In this document: piece after piece, positions 20,535 through 30,707 of the stretch
Layout: each line of letters opens with the position of its first letter
Numbering within the stretch: the stretch's first letter is position 1
From: Prorocentrum cordatum
Taxonomy: Eukaryota > Sar > Dinophyceae > Prorocentrales > Prorocentraceae
Direction: 5' to 3'
DNA length: 64,000 nucleotides
NCBI GenBank assembly: GCA_963575745.1
Contig: CAUYUJ010017886.1
Span: 157,367 to 221,366, forward strand
Translations under genes and position numbers: made by a program
Notes under the pieces: model-generated
Databases searched by the model: none
What the model was told of the DNA's origin: nothing
What the model saw: only the letters and a program-made list of their open reading frames with translations

Positions 20535-20735
20535 CTCCCCTCTTCTTTGAAGCCAAAATCATTGATTTTACTACGGTTTTGGCCCCATTTTGGCCTTCTG
20601 AGGGGGCAGCGCTAATTAAAGCTCCCCTCTTCTTTCAAGCCAACATCATTGATTTTACGGAGGTTTTGGCCCCATTTTGCCCTTCTGAAGGGGGCAGCGC
20701 TAATTAAAGCTCCCCTCTTCTTTGATAGATTTCCT
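20535..20735. repeat. Tandem repeat, about 105-bp unit, about two copies
   Basis: CTCCCCTCTTCTTTGAAGCC, ATCATTGATTTTAC and GGGGGCAGCGCTAATTAAAG recur in order. The upstream 20340-20534 is CCCCTCC-rich. Confidence 0.85.
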
Positions 20736-20744
20736 CCAAGATGG

Positions 20745-21465
20745 CCCCAAGAAGCGCCCAGGAGGCACCAAGAGGCCCCAAGATGGCCCCAAGAGGCCCC
20801 CAGGAGGCCCCCAAGAGGCCTCCAAGAGGCCCCCAAGATGCCCCCAAGAGGCCCCCAAGAGGCTCCCCCGAGGCACCAAGACGCTCCTGGAAGCCCCTGG
20901 GGCCGCCAAGAGGCCCCCAAGACGCCCCAAACGGCATCAAGAGGCTCCCAAGAGGCCCGAAGAGCTCCCCCAAGGCACCCAAGACGCTCCTAGAAGCCCC
21001 TGGGGCCGCCAAGAGGCCCCCAAGACGCCCCAAAAGGGGACGAGGTGCCCGAACGCCTCACGCCACGAGGAGCCCGAACGACTCACACCAGGACGAGGGG
21101 CCCGAACGACTCACACCACGAAGAGCCCGAACGACTCACACCAGAAGGAGGGGCCCGAACGACTCACACCAGGACGAGGCGCCCGAACGACTCACACCAC
21201 GAGGAGCCCGAACGACTCACACCACGACGAGGGCCCCGAACGACTCACACCACGAGGAGCCCGAACGAGTCACACCAGGAGGAGGGGCCCGAACGACTCA
21301 CACCAGGACGAGGGGCCCGAACAACTCACACCACGAGAAGCCCGAACGACTCACACCAGGACGAAGAGCCCGAACGACTCACACCACGAAGAGCCCGAAC
21401 GACTCACACCAGGAAGAAGGGCCCGAACGACTCACACCAGGACGAGAAACCCCAAACGACTCAAA
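20745..21465. repeat. Two adjoining minisatellites
   Basis: 20745-21035 is built on CCCAAGAGGCCCC units with a longer duplication (CGCTCCTGGAAGCCCCTGGG and CGCTCCTAGAAGCCCCTGGG). 21040-21465 is built on CCCGAACGACTCACACCA plus CGAGGAG or GGACGAGGGG, about fifteen units. Frames over 300 codons through it are repetitive on the plus strand and not trusted as genes. Confidence 0.85.
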
Positions 21466-21689
21466 CCACGAGGAGCGCTTTCTCTCCCTCCTCCTCCGCC
21501 TCGTCCTTCTCCCGCTCCCACCACAAGGAGGATGTACAAGGAGGCGGGAGGAAGGAGGAACAGGGGAGATATGCGGGGGCAGGCGGAAACACGCCTGAAA
21601 AACACGACTGTCGGCATGCTTCGCAAGAATTGCTGTTTTGAGATGGGCTGGTGGGGATACGCGAAGCGTAAAGAATTTTCATATTCACG

Positions 21690-21890
21690 TTGGTCCCATC
21701 GTACTCAAGGAGCACATCCCAGGAATCATTTCGAGCACCCGGGAAAGTATCGGCACAGTGTCGAGCGAGTATCGCCTCCAAAGGCCCGACACGTGAAAAC
21801 CCTCCCGTTTCGGTACCTTCTTGGTGCTCGAAAGTCTTTCTGGTGGTCAAGGCTAAAGTAGGTTGGAACATCACAAGTCATTATACGATT
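21690..21890. mobile_element. Dispersed family G, copy 2 (uninterrupted)
   Basis: Carries CATCCCAGGAATCATTTCGA, GTATCGCCTCC, CACGTGAAAACCCTCC and CTAAAGTAGGTTGGAACATC. It is the empty-site reference for the 230-bp MITE in copy 1. Confidence 0.75.
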
Positions 21891-21959
21891 GGCTCTGGGT
21901 GCGTGCCTTTGCGGAACAGTAGGACATGTGGGGAGTCCTGGAAACCTTGGAAATCCTGG

Positions 21960-22072
21960 CTGACAGTAAGGATGCGCGAAAATGATGGGCCTGGCCATCG
22001 AGAGTGGTTCAGGATGAGCCGCAGAGGCAAGGATGCAAGGGGGGTGCCCTTGGGAAGGCTACCCATCCTTAC
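21960..22072 (-). mobile_element. Family E element (introner-like), copy 3
   Basis: On the minus strand it starts with a near-perfect donor GTAAGGATGGG and ends ATCCTTACTGTCAG. Inverted ends AGTAAGGATG and CATCCTTACC. Length 113 nt. Confidence 0.7.
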
Positions 22073-22119
22073 CATCGGTTCACATGTAATCCACGTTGAC
22101 TTCGCTCATGTTGAGAGGA

Positions 22120-22258
22120 ATGTGTCGCGCTCCGCGCGGATTTCTTGGATCTGCGCTGGAACCCCCTCTCTGGCGCGCGGAGCGCGCAAGGGGCGGCGCA
22201 GGAGGGGCCACCAAGGGGGGCCCCGGCGAGGATCCAAGAAATCCAACAGAGCGTCAAC
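22120..22258. repeat. Family H hairpin element, copy 3
   Basis: GCGCGGATTTCTTGGATC on the left pairs with GATCCAAGAAATCCAAC on the right. The inner part has GGCGCGCGGAGCGCGC. About 135 bp. Confidence 0.65.
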
Positions 22259-22285
22259 AGTGTACGTTCACGATAGGGGTTGGGA

Positions 22286-22533
22286 GGAGGAGGAGGAAGA
22301 GGAGGAGGAGGAGGAGGAGGAGGAGGAGGAGGCCGAGGAGAAGGAGCAGGAGGAGGAGGAGGAGGAGGAGGAAAGGAGGGAGGAGGAGGAGGAGGAGGAG
22401 GAGGAGGAGGAGGAGGAGGAGAGAGGAGGAGGAGGAGGAGGAGGAGGAGGAGGAGGGAGGAGGAGGAGGAGGAGGAGGAGGAGGAGGTGGAGGAGGAGGA
22501 GGAGGAGGAGGAGAAAGAGGAGGAGGAGGAGGA
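22286..22533. repeat. (GGA)n tract
   Basis: About 250 bp of GGA with sparse A and C variants directly next to the exon-like block at 22548. Confidence 0.95.
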
Positions 22534-22547
22534 TTGTAGTGGCCGAC

Positions 22548-22692
22548 CTGTGTTCTGGGCATCCTCCCCCGCTGGAGCGCCGCCGGCGCCCTCCGCGCGC
22601 AGCAGGCGGAGGTACGCCCTCGCCGCGGCCGCCGAGCGCCGGATATCGGCCCTGGCCTCCGCCGCCAGCTGCCGCTCTGCCGCCCCGGCTGC
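22548..22692 (-). CDS. Exon-like helix block, 145 nt
   Basis: Minus strand: acceptor CGGTCCGAG|GCAGCC (end of family B copy 2) and donor AACACAG|GTCGGCC. The frame gives AAGAAERQLAAEARADIRRS then AAAARAYLRLLRAEG. The helix core matches the block at 18391-18607, suggesting duplicated exons of one repeat protein. Function unknown. Confidence 0.5.
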
Positions 22693-22880
22693 CTCGGACC
22701 GGGCGAAAGGGGGGGATAGCCAAGGGGGGGTTTGAGAATCAGCTCACGTGGCTGATTTTCCTGGCGCCTCCCGGCGCCAGAGGCGGCTATGTATCGAGGA
22801 ATGGACCCCTCGGTGGGGCCGAAACCAGCTGCATGCAGCAGATTTCGTAACCCCCCCTTTCCCAATCCCCCCCTTTCCGC
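22693..22880 (-). mobile_element. Family B palindromic element, copy 2
   Basis: Shares GACCGGGCGAAAGGGGG, TTTGAGAATCAGCTCACGTG, GGCGCCTCCCGGCG and CAGCAGATTTCGTA with 10194-10350. The right TIR is degraded. It abuts the exon block at its left end. Confidence 0.7.
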
Positions 22881-22921
22881 TGCCCCTGCTGCCGCCCTGG
22901 CCTTTTTGTTTGTTTTTGTTT

Positions 22922-23040
22922 GTCTGTTTTGTTCTCAACCCTCCTGCGTTGGGTACTCGTTTTGGATAACTAGCACTGCGGTCTCTGCCTCCTTCCTCCC
23001 CCCCCCTCTCCCCTTCTCTCTCCTACCTCTCACTTCGCTC
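22922..23040. repeat. Family S segment with pyrimidine tract, copy 3
   Basis: CTCAACCCTCCTGCGTTGGG and TACTCGTTTTGGA, then TCCTCC/CTCTCC sequence, followed by another tandem array as at 13.2 and 14.6 kb. Confidence 0.65.
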
Positions 23041-23074
23041 CCTCCTGCGTGCCAGCTTGCCTCCTGCCTGGTCA

Positions 23075-24235
23075 TCCCTGGGGGGCTGCGATCTGCGAAA
23101 CTGTCGCCACTTCCGAGGGCTGCTCGGGGGTCCAGCGGAATGACGTCCCACCCAAATTCAAATGAGGCCTCGCCATCCCTGGGGGGCTGCGATCTGCGAC
23201 ACTGTCGCCACTTTCGAGGGCTGGGGCTGCGATCTGCGAAACTGTCGCCACTTTCGAGGGCTGCTGGGGGGTCCAACGGCGTGACGTCCCGCCCAGACTC
23301 AAATGAGACCTCGCCATCCCTGGGGGGCTGCGATCTGCGAAACCGTCGCCACTTTCGATGGCTGCTGAGGAGTCCAGCGGAGTGACGTCCTATCCAGACT
23401 CAAATGAGACCTCGCCTTCCCTGGGGGGCTGCGATCTGCGAAACTGTCGCCACTTTCGATGGCTGCTGGGGGGTCCAACGGCGTGACGTCCCGCCCAGAC
23501 TCAAATGAGACCTCGCCATCCCTGGGGGGCTGCGATCTGCGACACTGTCGCCACTTTCGAGGGCTGGGGCTGCGATCTGCGAAACTGTCGCCACTTTCGA
23601 TGGCTGCCGGGCCGTCCAACGGCGTGACGCTCTGAGAAGTCCCGCCGCCTTCTGAGAAGGCCTCCTCCTTCTAATTCCCCCCCCTCGCTCGCCGCCGCAT
23701 TGCCACGCTGGCGAATGGCCCGGCGTGGGACGCCACTGTTTCCCGTCGGTGCTGCGTGGAGGAGGTGGAAGAGGAGGAGGAGGAGAAGGAGGAGGAGGAG
23801 GAGGAAGAGGAGGAGGGAGAGGATGAGGAGCAGGAGGAGGAGGAGGAGGAAAAGGAGGAGGAGGCGTGGTCGCCTGGCACGCCGCCTGCCCGTCGGGTCT
23901 CAGGGCACGGCGGGCCCATGCAGGCCACGCCTGCTCGCCCGAGTGCTCTCATGCTCAGACTAGAAAGGAGGCCTCGCCGTCCCTGTGGGGCTGCGATCTG
24001 CGAAACGCTGGGGGTCCACTAGGGTGACGCCCCAACCAAATTCAAATGGGACCTCGCCATCCCTAATTATGGGGCTGAAATCTGCGAAACGGTCGCAGCT
24101 TTCGAGGGCTGCTGGGAGGTCCACCCGAATGACGTCCTACGCACACTCAAATGAGACCTCGCCATCCCTGCGGGGCTGCGATCTGCGAAAAGGTGGCCAC
24201 TTTCGAGGGCTGGTGGAGAACGGCTTCTCATCTTG
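23075..24235. repeat. Tandem array of about 100-bp units
   Basis: Units contain GGGGGGCTGCGATCTGCGAA, CTGTCGCCACTTTCGAGGGC, GGGGTCCAACGGCGTGACGT and CAAATGAGACCTCGCC. About ten units, with a half-unit repeat at 23170-23240 and a (GGA)n insertion at 23758-23868. Frames are repetitive. Confidence 0.85.
23758..23868. repeat. (GGA)n tract inside the 100-bp array
   Basis: Separates the array into a dense left part and a sparse right part. Purine-rich on the plus strand. Confidence 0.85.
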
Positions 24236-24546
24236 AGCGCGTTGTGACGGTCCCGAGGCCCGGTACCAAGAACTCCCAAAGGCTCCACATAGCGACACCC
24301 CGCCTGCCGTCCCTATTTCATGGCTCGAGGGGCCCTGGGGATCTTGTGCAACTGATTCTCGACTCGGGATTGCAGGGGACCCGTGTGAAAGAACTCAAGG
24401 CATCGGGTGTCTAGCATGACCGAGGACCGAGAATCGAGGATCGAGGCCGGGGTGTTCTGGGAGTCCCCTCGGCCGCACAGGCCGTATCAAGATGGTATTT
24501 GAAATAGTCGAAATATCGTCCGACCTGTTGGCACTGTTGGTGTTGC

Positions 24547-24548
<2 letters not shown>
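24236..24548. other. Transition into a less GC-rich region, nothing recognised
   Basis: No gene, array or element seen. Composition changes from here. Confidence 0.4.
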
Positions 24549-24577
<29 letters not shown>

Positions 24578-24578
24578 C
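24549..24578. repeat. (AT)n microsatellite
   Basis: Fifteen or so TA units, followed by ACATAC-type degenerate repeats to about 24750. Confidence 0.9.
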
Positions 24579-24848
24579 GCGTACACACATACGCATACGA
24601 TACATCTCCAACTACAAGTATATATCCGTACACATATACAGAAACACATGCACGAAGACGCACGCGTGTACGTAGTAGTACGTCCAGCAATGGTGCAAAA
24701 ATAAAGCATTCAGGTATACATACGCACATACGCACATACTTATAAGAGCGCCTGGGCTTCGAAACGCAACCGAACCTGTCGCCTAGCCCTCTTTCACGTA
24801 GAAGGATTCGAGTGGCTGATGTCCGATGTTCTGCAGTGCCATACCACC

Positions 24849-25345
24849 TTAGTTGAACAAGCAAAAGACGGCCCAATCATCCCGTTGATCTTTCCACTGC
24901 AAAAATCGCCATCTGTGGATCATCAAAACGACAAAAAGAAAGCTAAATAAGGCGAGTGCGTTCTTGAACTTGACCAGAACGGAATCCCTCCCGTAGAAGA
25001 CGCTGGGGCCCGCGATCTTCCCGATCATCCCAAAAGAATTTTCCGCGTCTTTCACTGTCCAATACACGGTTTCTCCAAGATGAAACGACACACCAAATCC
25101 ATCAACGCAGACCTCGGTCAACTTGCTCTTGGACGCGTCGTCATGCAAAGAGGAATGGTCGCTCCAGGTATCTGTCTGTGCGCCTGAATTGTCAAGAGAG
25201 GGAGGCTCTGGTATCTCAGTAGACACATCATTCTCAGTAGTGTTGATGTCGTCCACGCCATCGTCCACGATGATCTCATCGTCGGCGCGAAACACGAAGT
25301 CATCGTCCAAATCGGCGAGCCTGGCAATGTCGTCTCCGAAGACGT
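24849..25345 (-). CDS. Acidic protein with SH3-like segment and C-terminal membrane helix (3' exon)
   Basis: The open frame gives an acidic stretch (DDDFVFRADDEIIVDDGVDD), a segment FHLGETVYWTVKDAENSFG..VLVKFKN that resembles the small barrel domains (GD.V.wt..d..  G.VGeV......V.F) common in dinoflagellate proteins, then a hydrophobic helix ALALFSFLFVVLMI and a short basic/aromatic tail ending at a stop. The start is not an ATG in this frame, so it is probably a 3' exon. The frame runs back to about 25345; the upstream block at 25551-25794 may belong to the same gene. The domain call is tentative. Confidence 0.4.
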
Positions 25346-25550
25346 TACCTTCAATGCGGCCGGCGCCTCAATGAACAGATCAATGATCGATCTTGCCGCA
25401 ATGCTGCAAACCTGGGCTGGGCACTTCCGAGAGCCCTCCGAAGATCCCAAGTGGATTCCCTGATGGTTCTGATCACTACCCACGCACGGTGGCGGGATAG
25501 ATCGGAGGCCGTTAGATATAACAGAAGCAATATAACGATCTTTATTTCGA

Positions 25551-25794
25551 TCAGATACCGTGGAACAGATCGCACTCAATCGGAAGGCATATTAGGCAAT
25601 CGCAGCTGTGCGTCTCGAGCGCCCACTTGTTGTCGATGACATCTTCAAGAGTCTCAAAGAAGCCACTGCGCCTGTGCACTGTGAGACCCTCCGGAACAGG
25701 AAGCAGGATGGAATCAGGAAGCACCTTAAGAGTAATATCTCCCGCGGACAGAACAACCGACCAATCATCATGGCAATCGGGACAATAATGATAT
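25551..25794 (-). CDS. Exon-like block with CxxC and CxC motifs
   Basis: Minus-strand frame, open between stops, includes HYCPDCHDDWSVVLSAGDIT, LKVLPDSILLPVPEG and LETHSCDCLICLPIECDLF. Four or more Cys could bind zinc. A donor candidate, CACG|GTATCTG, lies at its end, just before the in-frame stop, and acceptor candidates follow at about 25470. It is likely an exon upstream of 24849-25345, but the intervening joins were not resolved. Confidence 0.35.
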
Positions 25795-25799
25795 GATTA

Positions 25800-26144
25800 C
25801 AAACTGTTCGATCGACTGCCAGATGCGAACCTCACGCATCAATCAAATATAAAGTCTTGTTTTTCCCCCCCGGACCCTCGGGAACAACCGTAAAATCTTG
25901 GAGCAAGCTGGCAACATATCATGCAAACTTCCTTGCCCCTTTGATCGATCAGAAGCTAAGCAAGTGACGTTCATGGCGAGCGAATCGCGTACGCGGGCGC
26001 TTGCTATGGAGGTGTATAGCCCACTATGAAGTCAAGGTTCCCCTGAGAGCACGTCGGCCTTGCTTGAGACAATATGGCGGCAGGGTTGCCTGAGTGGTAG
26101 TAGGCGCAATGTTGCTCCTATCAGTCAATTGCTACATTAACAAG
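25800..26144. other. No recognised feature
   Basis: Less GC-rich single-copy-looking sequence. No gene supported. Confidence 0.4.
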
Positions 26145-27370
26145 TGATGGCTCCTAGCGTAGCTACTTTTGCCCGCTCCTAGCGTAGCTAAGATAGCAAA
26201 CGCTACGCTTGTCTCCCCACGAAACACTTCGTCCTTTCTATCGGAATCGAAAACCACGGAATCTCCAAAACAAACTATTACTAAGACGACCTTTCTAATT
26301 TTATCTCCCACCACAGGCTCGTCGTCGACGCCAGAACGTCGATTCGCTAAGATCGATTTGGCGCTGCCTTTCTATCGGAATCGAAAGCCACCGAACCTCC
26401 AGGAAAAACGATTACGAGTACGACCTGTTTACATCATCTTCCTCCACAGGCTCGCCCCCCGCCCTCTCCCGCTCCTTTTGCCCGCTCCTTGCGTCGCTAG
26501 TATAGCAAACGCTATACTTATCCCCCCACGGAACACCTCGCCCTTCGATCGGAATCGCAAGCCGCAGAAACTCTAGAAAAACTATTACTAGACGACCTTT
26601 CTAAATTTATCATCCACCACAGGCTCGCCGGCCGGATGTTCAACGCCAGAGCATCGATTGCTGAGAATTACTTGACGGCTGCCCTTCTAAAGAAATCGAA
26701 AGACACATAGTCGGAAAACACATCTATTACGAACGCTACCCTTTTTACAGTATCTTCCTCCACAGGCTCGCCCCCCGCCCTCTCCCGCTCCTGTTCCCCG
26801 CCCCTTGCGCAGAGAGTATAGCAAACGCTACGCGTGTCTCCCCACGAAACACCTTACCCTTCTATCGGAATCGAGAGCCGCAGAAATTCTTGAAAAAAAC
26901 GATTACGAATACGACCTTTTACATTATCTTCCTCCGCAGGCTCGCCTCCCGCCCTCTCCCGCTCCTGTTCCCCCCTCCTTGCGCAGAGAATATAGCAAAC
27001 GCTGCGCGTGTCTCCCCACGAAACACCTTACCCTTCTATTGGAATCGAGAGCCGCAGAAACTCCTGAAAAACAAACTATTACGAATACGACCTTTTACAT
27101 TATTTTCCTCCGCAGGCTCGCCTCCCGCCCTCCCCCGCTCCTGTTGCCTGCTCCTTGCGTCGGAATATAGCAAACGCTACACGTGTTTCTCCACGAAACA
27201 CCTGACCCTTTTATCGGAATCGAGAGCCGCAGAAGCTCCTGAAAGCACTATTACGATAACGACCTTTTTTATATTATCTTCCTCCGCAGGCTTGCCTCCC
27301 GCCCTCCCCCGCTCTTTGCGTGGAAATATAGCAAACGCTACACGTGTCGCCCCACGAAACATCTCCAGGC
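26145..27370. repeat. Tandem array of about 160-175-bp units
   Basis: ATAGCAAACGCTACGCGTGT, CTCCCCACGAAACACC, CTATCGGAATCGA and CCTCCGCAGGCTCGCCTCCC recur at about 26191, 26501, 26818, 26991, 27166 and 27328. The first intervals are about twice as long, so degenerate or deleted units lie between. No coding role. Confidence 0.85.
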
Positions 27371-27447
27371 CAGCACGGTGTGTTTTCCTGCGGGTGAATC
27401 GAATTCAACACACGTAAAGAAATGCTGCTGTGTCGCGACGAGCAGTT

Positions 27448-28119
27448 TTAGCCACGTCGTTTAATTACAAATACGAAGCCTAAAACATGCCTACGCTGCA
27501 CCACCGCGTGCGCGCGGGCGGCTTCTTCTCCCACTGGCAGATTATTTAAAAATTTCGACGACACCCGGTCAGCAAACGTCTGCATCAACCGCTTGTGCCT
27601 GTTGACGAAGGTGTTGTGGTTTCTCTCGATGGACTCTTTCTCCTCCGTCATGTTTTTGAAGTCCCTCTTCATTTTGGTGTTCTCTTTCTTGCACCAGGAC
27701 CCGTACTCAATCAACTCCGCATTCCGCTTTTCCAGGTCCGCGATGAGGGCGTCCTTTTTCTTGTTGGTCGACTCCAGCGTGTGGTTTTTGCTGTTGGCGG
27801 TCTGCAGCTCGCGCATCGTTTTGTTGTGTTTGCCGGTTTTGGCGTCCAACTTCTTTTTGACATCGTCCAAGCTGCTGTCGATCAAAAACTTGACGACCGG
27901 CTTGTTCGCATACTTCTCCTTTGGATGTTGTGTTGTGAAGTTACATTAAACTTAGTTTCCAACGCGTTTGATGATCAACATCGTTTCGTGAACAACAAAA
28001 CACAATTACTTTAATAAACTTGATACTTGCCTTCTGTCCTGTTTTGCCTTCTCCTTGTATTTCTGGTTCCGGATAATCTTCTTGTTGTACGACTCCGAAT
28101 CGTACTCCGGAGCCCCCAT
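27448..28119 (-). CDS. Coiled-coil protein, two exons
   Basis: Exon 1 (28119 down to 28027) starts at an ATG and reads MGAPEYDSESYNKKIIRNQK.., highly charged. Exon 2 (27918 down to 27448) continues EKYANKPVVKFLIDSSLDDV.. and ends at a TAA. The proposed intron, 27919-28026, is 108 nt with GTATCAAG at the donor and ATCCAAAG at the acceptor, in phase 0. The product is about 187 residues, mostly a charged coiled coil rich in Lys, Glu and Asn, with one Trp-Cys. It may be structural or a binding scaffold; no family is recognised. Composition differs from the GC-rich blocks elsewhere. Without the splice, exon 1 stops after 37 codons. Confidence 0.6.
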
Positions 28120-28420
28120 GGTGCCAGTCGGCCGAGGGAGCGAACACAGCGATGCACTTGAACCGCAACAGCAACATTACTGAATTGTTTTGCGTAGAGG
28201 GGTTGCACTCCCTCCTCGCACACAAGGCTCACCCAGGACTCACCCAATACCTCCCTTCTCCCGTCTCCTCCCTCGCCCTCCTCTTCCCCTCTCTTCCTCC
28301 TCCTTTTTCCTCATCAACATTATTATCATCCCCATTGTCCTCCTCCTCCCCTTCCTCCTCTTCTTCCTTCAAGTCTGCTCAACTTGAAAAAACTTGGTTC
28401 GGACGCTCAAAACAACTCGC

Positions 28421-28944
28421 GGGGGCATCAAAAAATGGATGCCCCCTTTGCCTTGCTTACAACATCAACCGTTGTTGTTCAACCTATACTCTTCGTGTAC
28501 CGCAATAATCACTCCCGTAATTTGCCTCTTCGCCCTACTGGCTGCGACGGCATGTTTGAACGTCATCGTTGGGCTTCTTCAGGCAGACCGAAAACTTACG
28601 TTTGACGTTTTCTCTTCAACAAAGCAGCTCGCTCGAGCATCGTTCCAGGACGGGCTGTTGCGACGCGGAGATCGACAAGGATCTGGTAATATCTGATGTG
28701 GAATTGGAAAACACGGGCCCCAAACGCAGTTGCGGGTGCAACGACGCACGGAAAACAGCATACGCAACAGAGGGGGCGAGGGCATCCAAAAATGGATGCC
28801 CCTTCTGTTTGGTTCCCTTGGTTTGCTCCCCCTCCTTCTTTTCTGAACAACGTGTTTGCGAACTTTGTTTGTTTGGAAATGCTTGCTAGATCCATATCCG
28901 TGTAGAGACGAACGCGACAGGGGGCATCCAACATTGGATGCCCC
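28421..28944. repeat. Three perfect small palindromes, GGGCATCC..GGATGCCC
   Basis: At 28421-28446, 28780-28802 and 28921-28944. Each has an 8-10-bp stem with a 4-8-base A/T-rich loop. Following sequences also agree (CTTACAACATCAACCGTTGT versus CTTCCAACATCCATCGCTGC), so they are copies of a longer dispersed unit. Could act as RNA stem-loops; role unknown. Confidence 0.8.
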
Positions 28945-29189
28945 TTTGAGTTTCGCTTCCAACATCCATCGCTGCTCTTCAACCTGCACTAATATTGTAT
29001 CGGGTTGTTTGGTAGCTGTTGGTAAGCTGTCCTGGTACAGTCGTCCTGGAAAGAGCACACGGAGGCACCCGAACAACTGGCCCTTTAGAGTTCAGGGTTG
29101 GGCATCGATCGTGAAAATGCAAACGTCATTTTAATAACAAACATTTGTAACATACGAATTTTCGCAAATTGCATGAGACGCCTTGCTTT

Positions 29190-29640
29190 CCACCACGGAT
29201 TGAAATCTTTAAGAAAATGGAATTGAGGGCTATATGTTTCATCCATTCCGTCTCTGATGGCAAGCATTCCGCGCCCAAAATTAACGAACAATGCACATAA
29301 CTTCCCCCTTTTTCACAACATCTGTCCAAAAAGAAAACCCTCAAGGGGTGCATCCGCCCCGCGATATGGAGGGCTATGTTTTTCATCAGTTACGTTTCTA
29401 ATGACAAGCATCCCGCGCCCAAACTTAACAAAAAAACGCACATGACTTCCCCCTTTTGATATTATGAATCCAAAAAGAAAACCCTCAAGGGGTGCGTCCG
29501 CTCCACGGAATCGAAGGCTATGTTTTTCATCCGTTACGTTTCTGATGGCAAGCATCCGCGCCCAACCTTAACGAAAAGTGCATATAGTTTTCCACTTTTG
29601 ACAACATGAATCCAAAAAAGAAACCCCTCAAGGGGTACGC
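29190..29640. repeat. Tandem repeat, about 143-bp unit, about three copies
   Basis: CCAAAAAGAAAACCCTCAAG occurs at about 29325, 29470 and 29611. Each is preceded by GCGCCCAAA..TTAAC and followed by CCGC.. and TATGTTTTTCATC. The core CCCTCAAGGGG is itself palindromic. Confidence 0.85.
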
Positions 29641-29979
29641 CCGCCTCACTTCTACCGCCCTAGTACTTCAGCTCCAGTTGTGCAGCCCCGCTACTGCAGC
29701 CCAAGCACTACAGGCCCCAGTACTACAGAAGTACTTGGGAGGAAACCAGGAGGAGAAAGGAAAAAAAAAAGTGGGAAACCTAAGAGAATTGCAAAACATG
29801 TTGTGTTTTCAATATTTTTGGTGTTCGCATTGCAAAACAAAAAAACGGAAAACACAGCGTTTTCAGCCCCCGGAGATCCAAAACATTGTGTTTTACAAAG
29901 CTTCCAGCTCGAAGGCAACACACTTTTGTAAAACACAACTGTTTGAGCTTCCGGAAAGCCAAAACGCCGTCGTCTCCTC

Positions 29980-30003
29980 CTCCTCCTCCTCCTCCTCCTC
30001 CTC
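29980..30003. repeat. (TCC)n microsatellite
   Basis: Eight TCC units just before the giant palindrome. 29641-29979 shows repeated CAAAACA-rich sequence but no gene. Confidence 0.85.
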
Positions 30004-30047
30004 CCGAGGACGGAAACGAAGCGAAACGTGTTTTCGGGAGGCCGCGG

Positions 30048-30707
30048 CCCCATGAAGCGATTCCCGCATGCTCGGGGGGAGCATGCGGGATTCGCTTCAT
30101 GGGGGGAGGCCGCGGCCCCATGAAGCGATTCCCGCATGCTCGGGGGGAGCATGCGGGATTCGCTTCATGGGGGGAGGGCCGCTCAATACGAGACAATTCT
30201 AAAGGAATCAGAGGTCGGCAGGTTAAAAACAAATATATGTTTTTATTTCAAATTTTCAAATTTTTAAAATTTTTTAAATCGAAAAACCAGGTTTCGCCTG
30301 AGACTCCCTCCAAACTTTTTAAATCCACTGGGCGCCGCTGCTGTGAAATTATGAAGGAGTCTCAAGCGAAACCTGGATTTTCATTATTTTTTCATTGGTT
30401 TTTGTTAAACAACCAGGTTTCGCTTGAGACTCCTTCAGAATTTCACAGCAGCGGCGCCCACTGGATTTAAAAAGTTTGGAGGGAGTCTCAGGCGAAACCT
30501 TTTTTTGTTTAAAAAAATAGAAAAAGTTTAAAAAACCTGCCGACCTCTGATTCCTTTAGAATTGCGTCGCATTAAACGGTTATCTCCCCATGAAGCGAAT
30601 CCCGCATGCTCCCCCCGAGCATGCGGGAATCGCTTCATGGGGCCGCGGCCTCCCCCCATGAAGCGAATCCCGCATGCTCCCCCCGAGCATGCGGGAATTG
30701 CTTCATG
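30048..30707. repeat. Giant palindrome with nested hairpins (foldback element)
   Basis: Two tandem hairpins built on CCCATGAAGCGATTCCCGCA (30048-30104, 30116-30172) face two reverse copies (30586-30642, 30655-30707). Inside, 30194-30224 pairs with 30534-30564, and 30285-30376 pairs with 30412-30500 around a 35-base A/T-rich spacer. The inner arms contain GTCTCAAGCGAAACC, the core of the arrays at 5.7 and 7.5 kb. No protein is encoded. It fits a foldback transposon or a structural DNA element. Confidence 0.9.

Noticed and set aside
20722-21861. 379-codon frame with ERLTPGRGARTTHT units
   Set aside because: Explained by two minisatellites running into family G; no unique protein part.
26132-26314. 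GAGKSS peptide resembling a P-loop
   Set aside because: Lies in a tandem array, lacks the rest of any nucleotide-binding fold and is not kept in other units.
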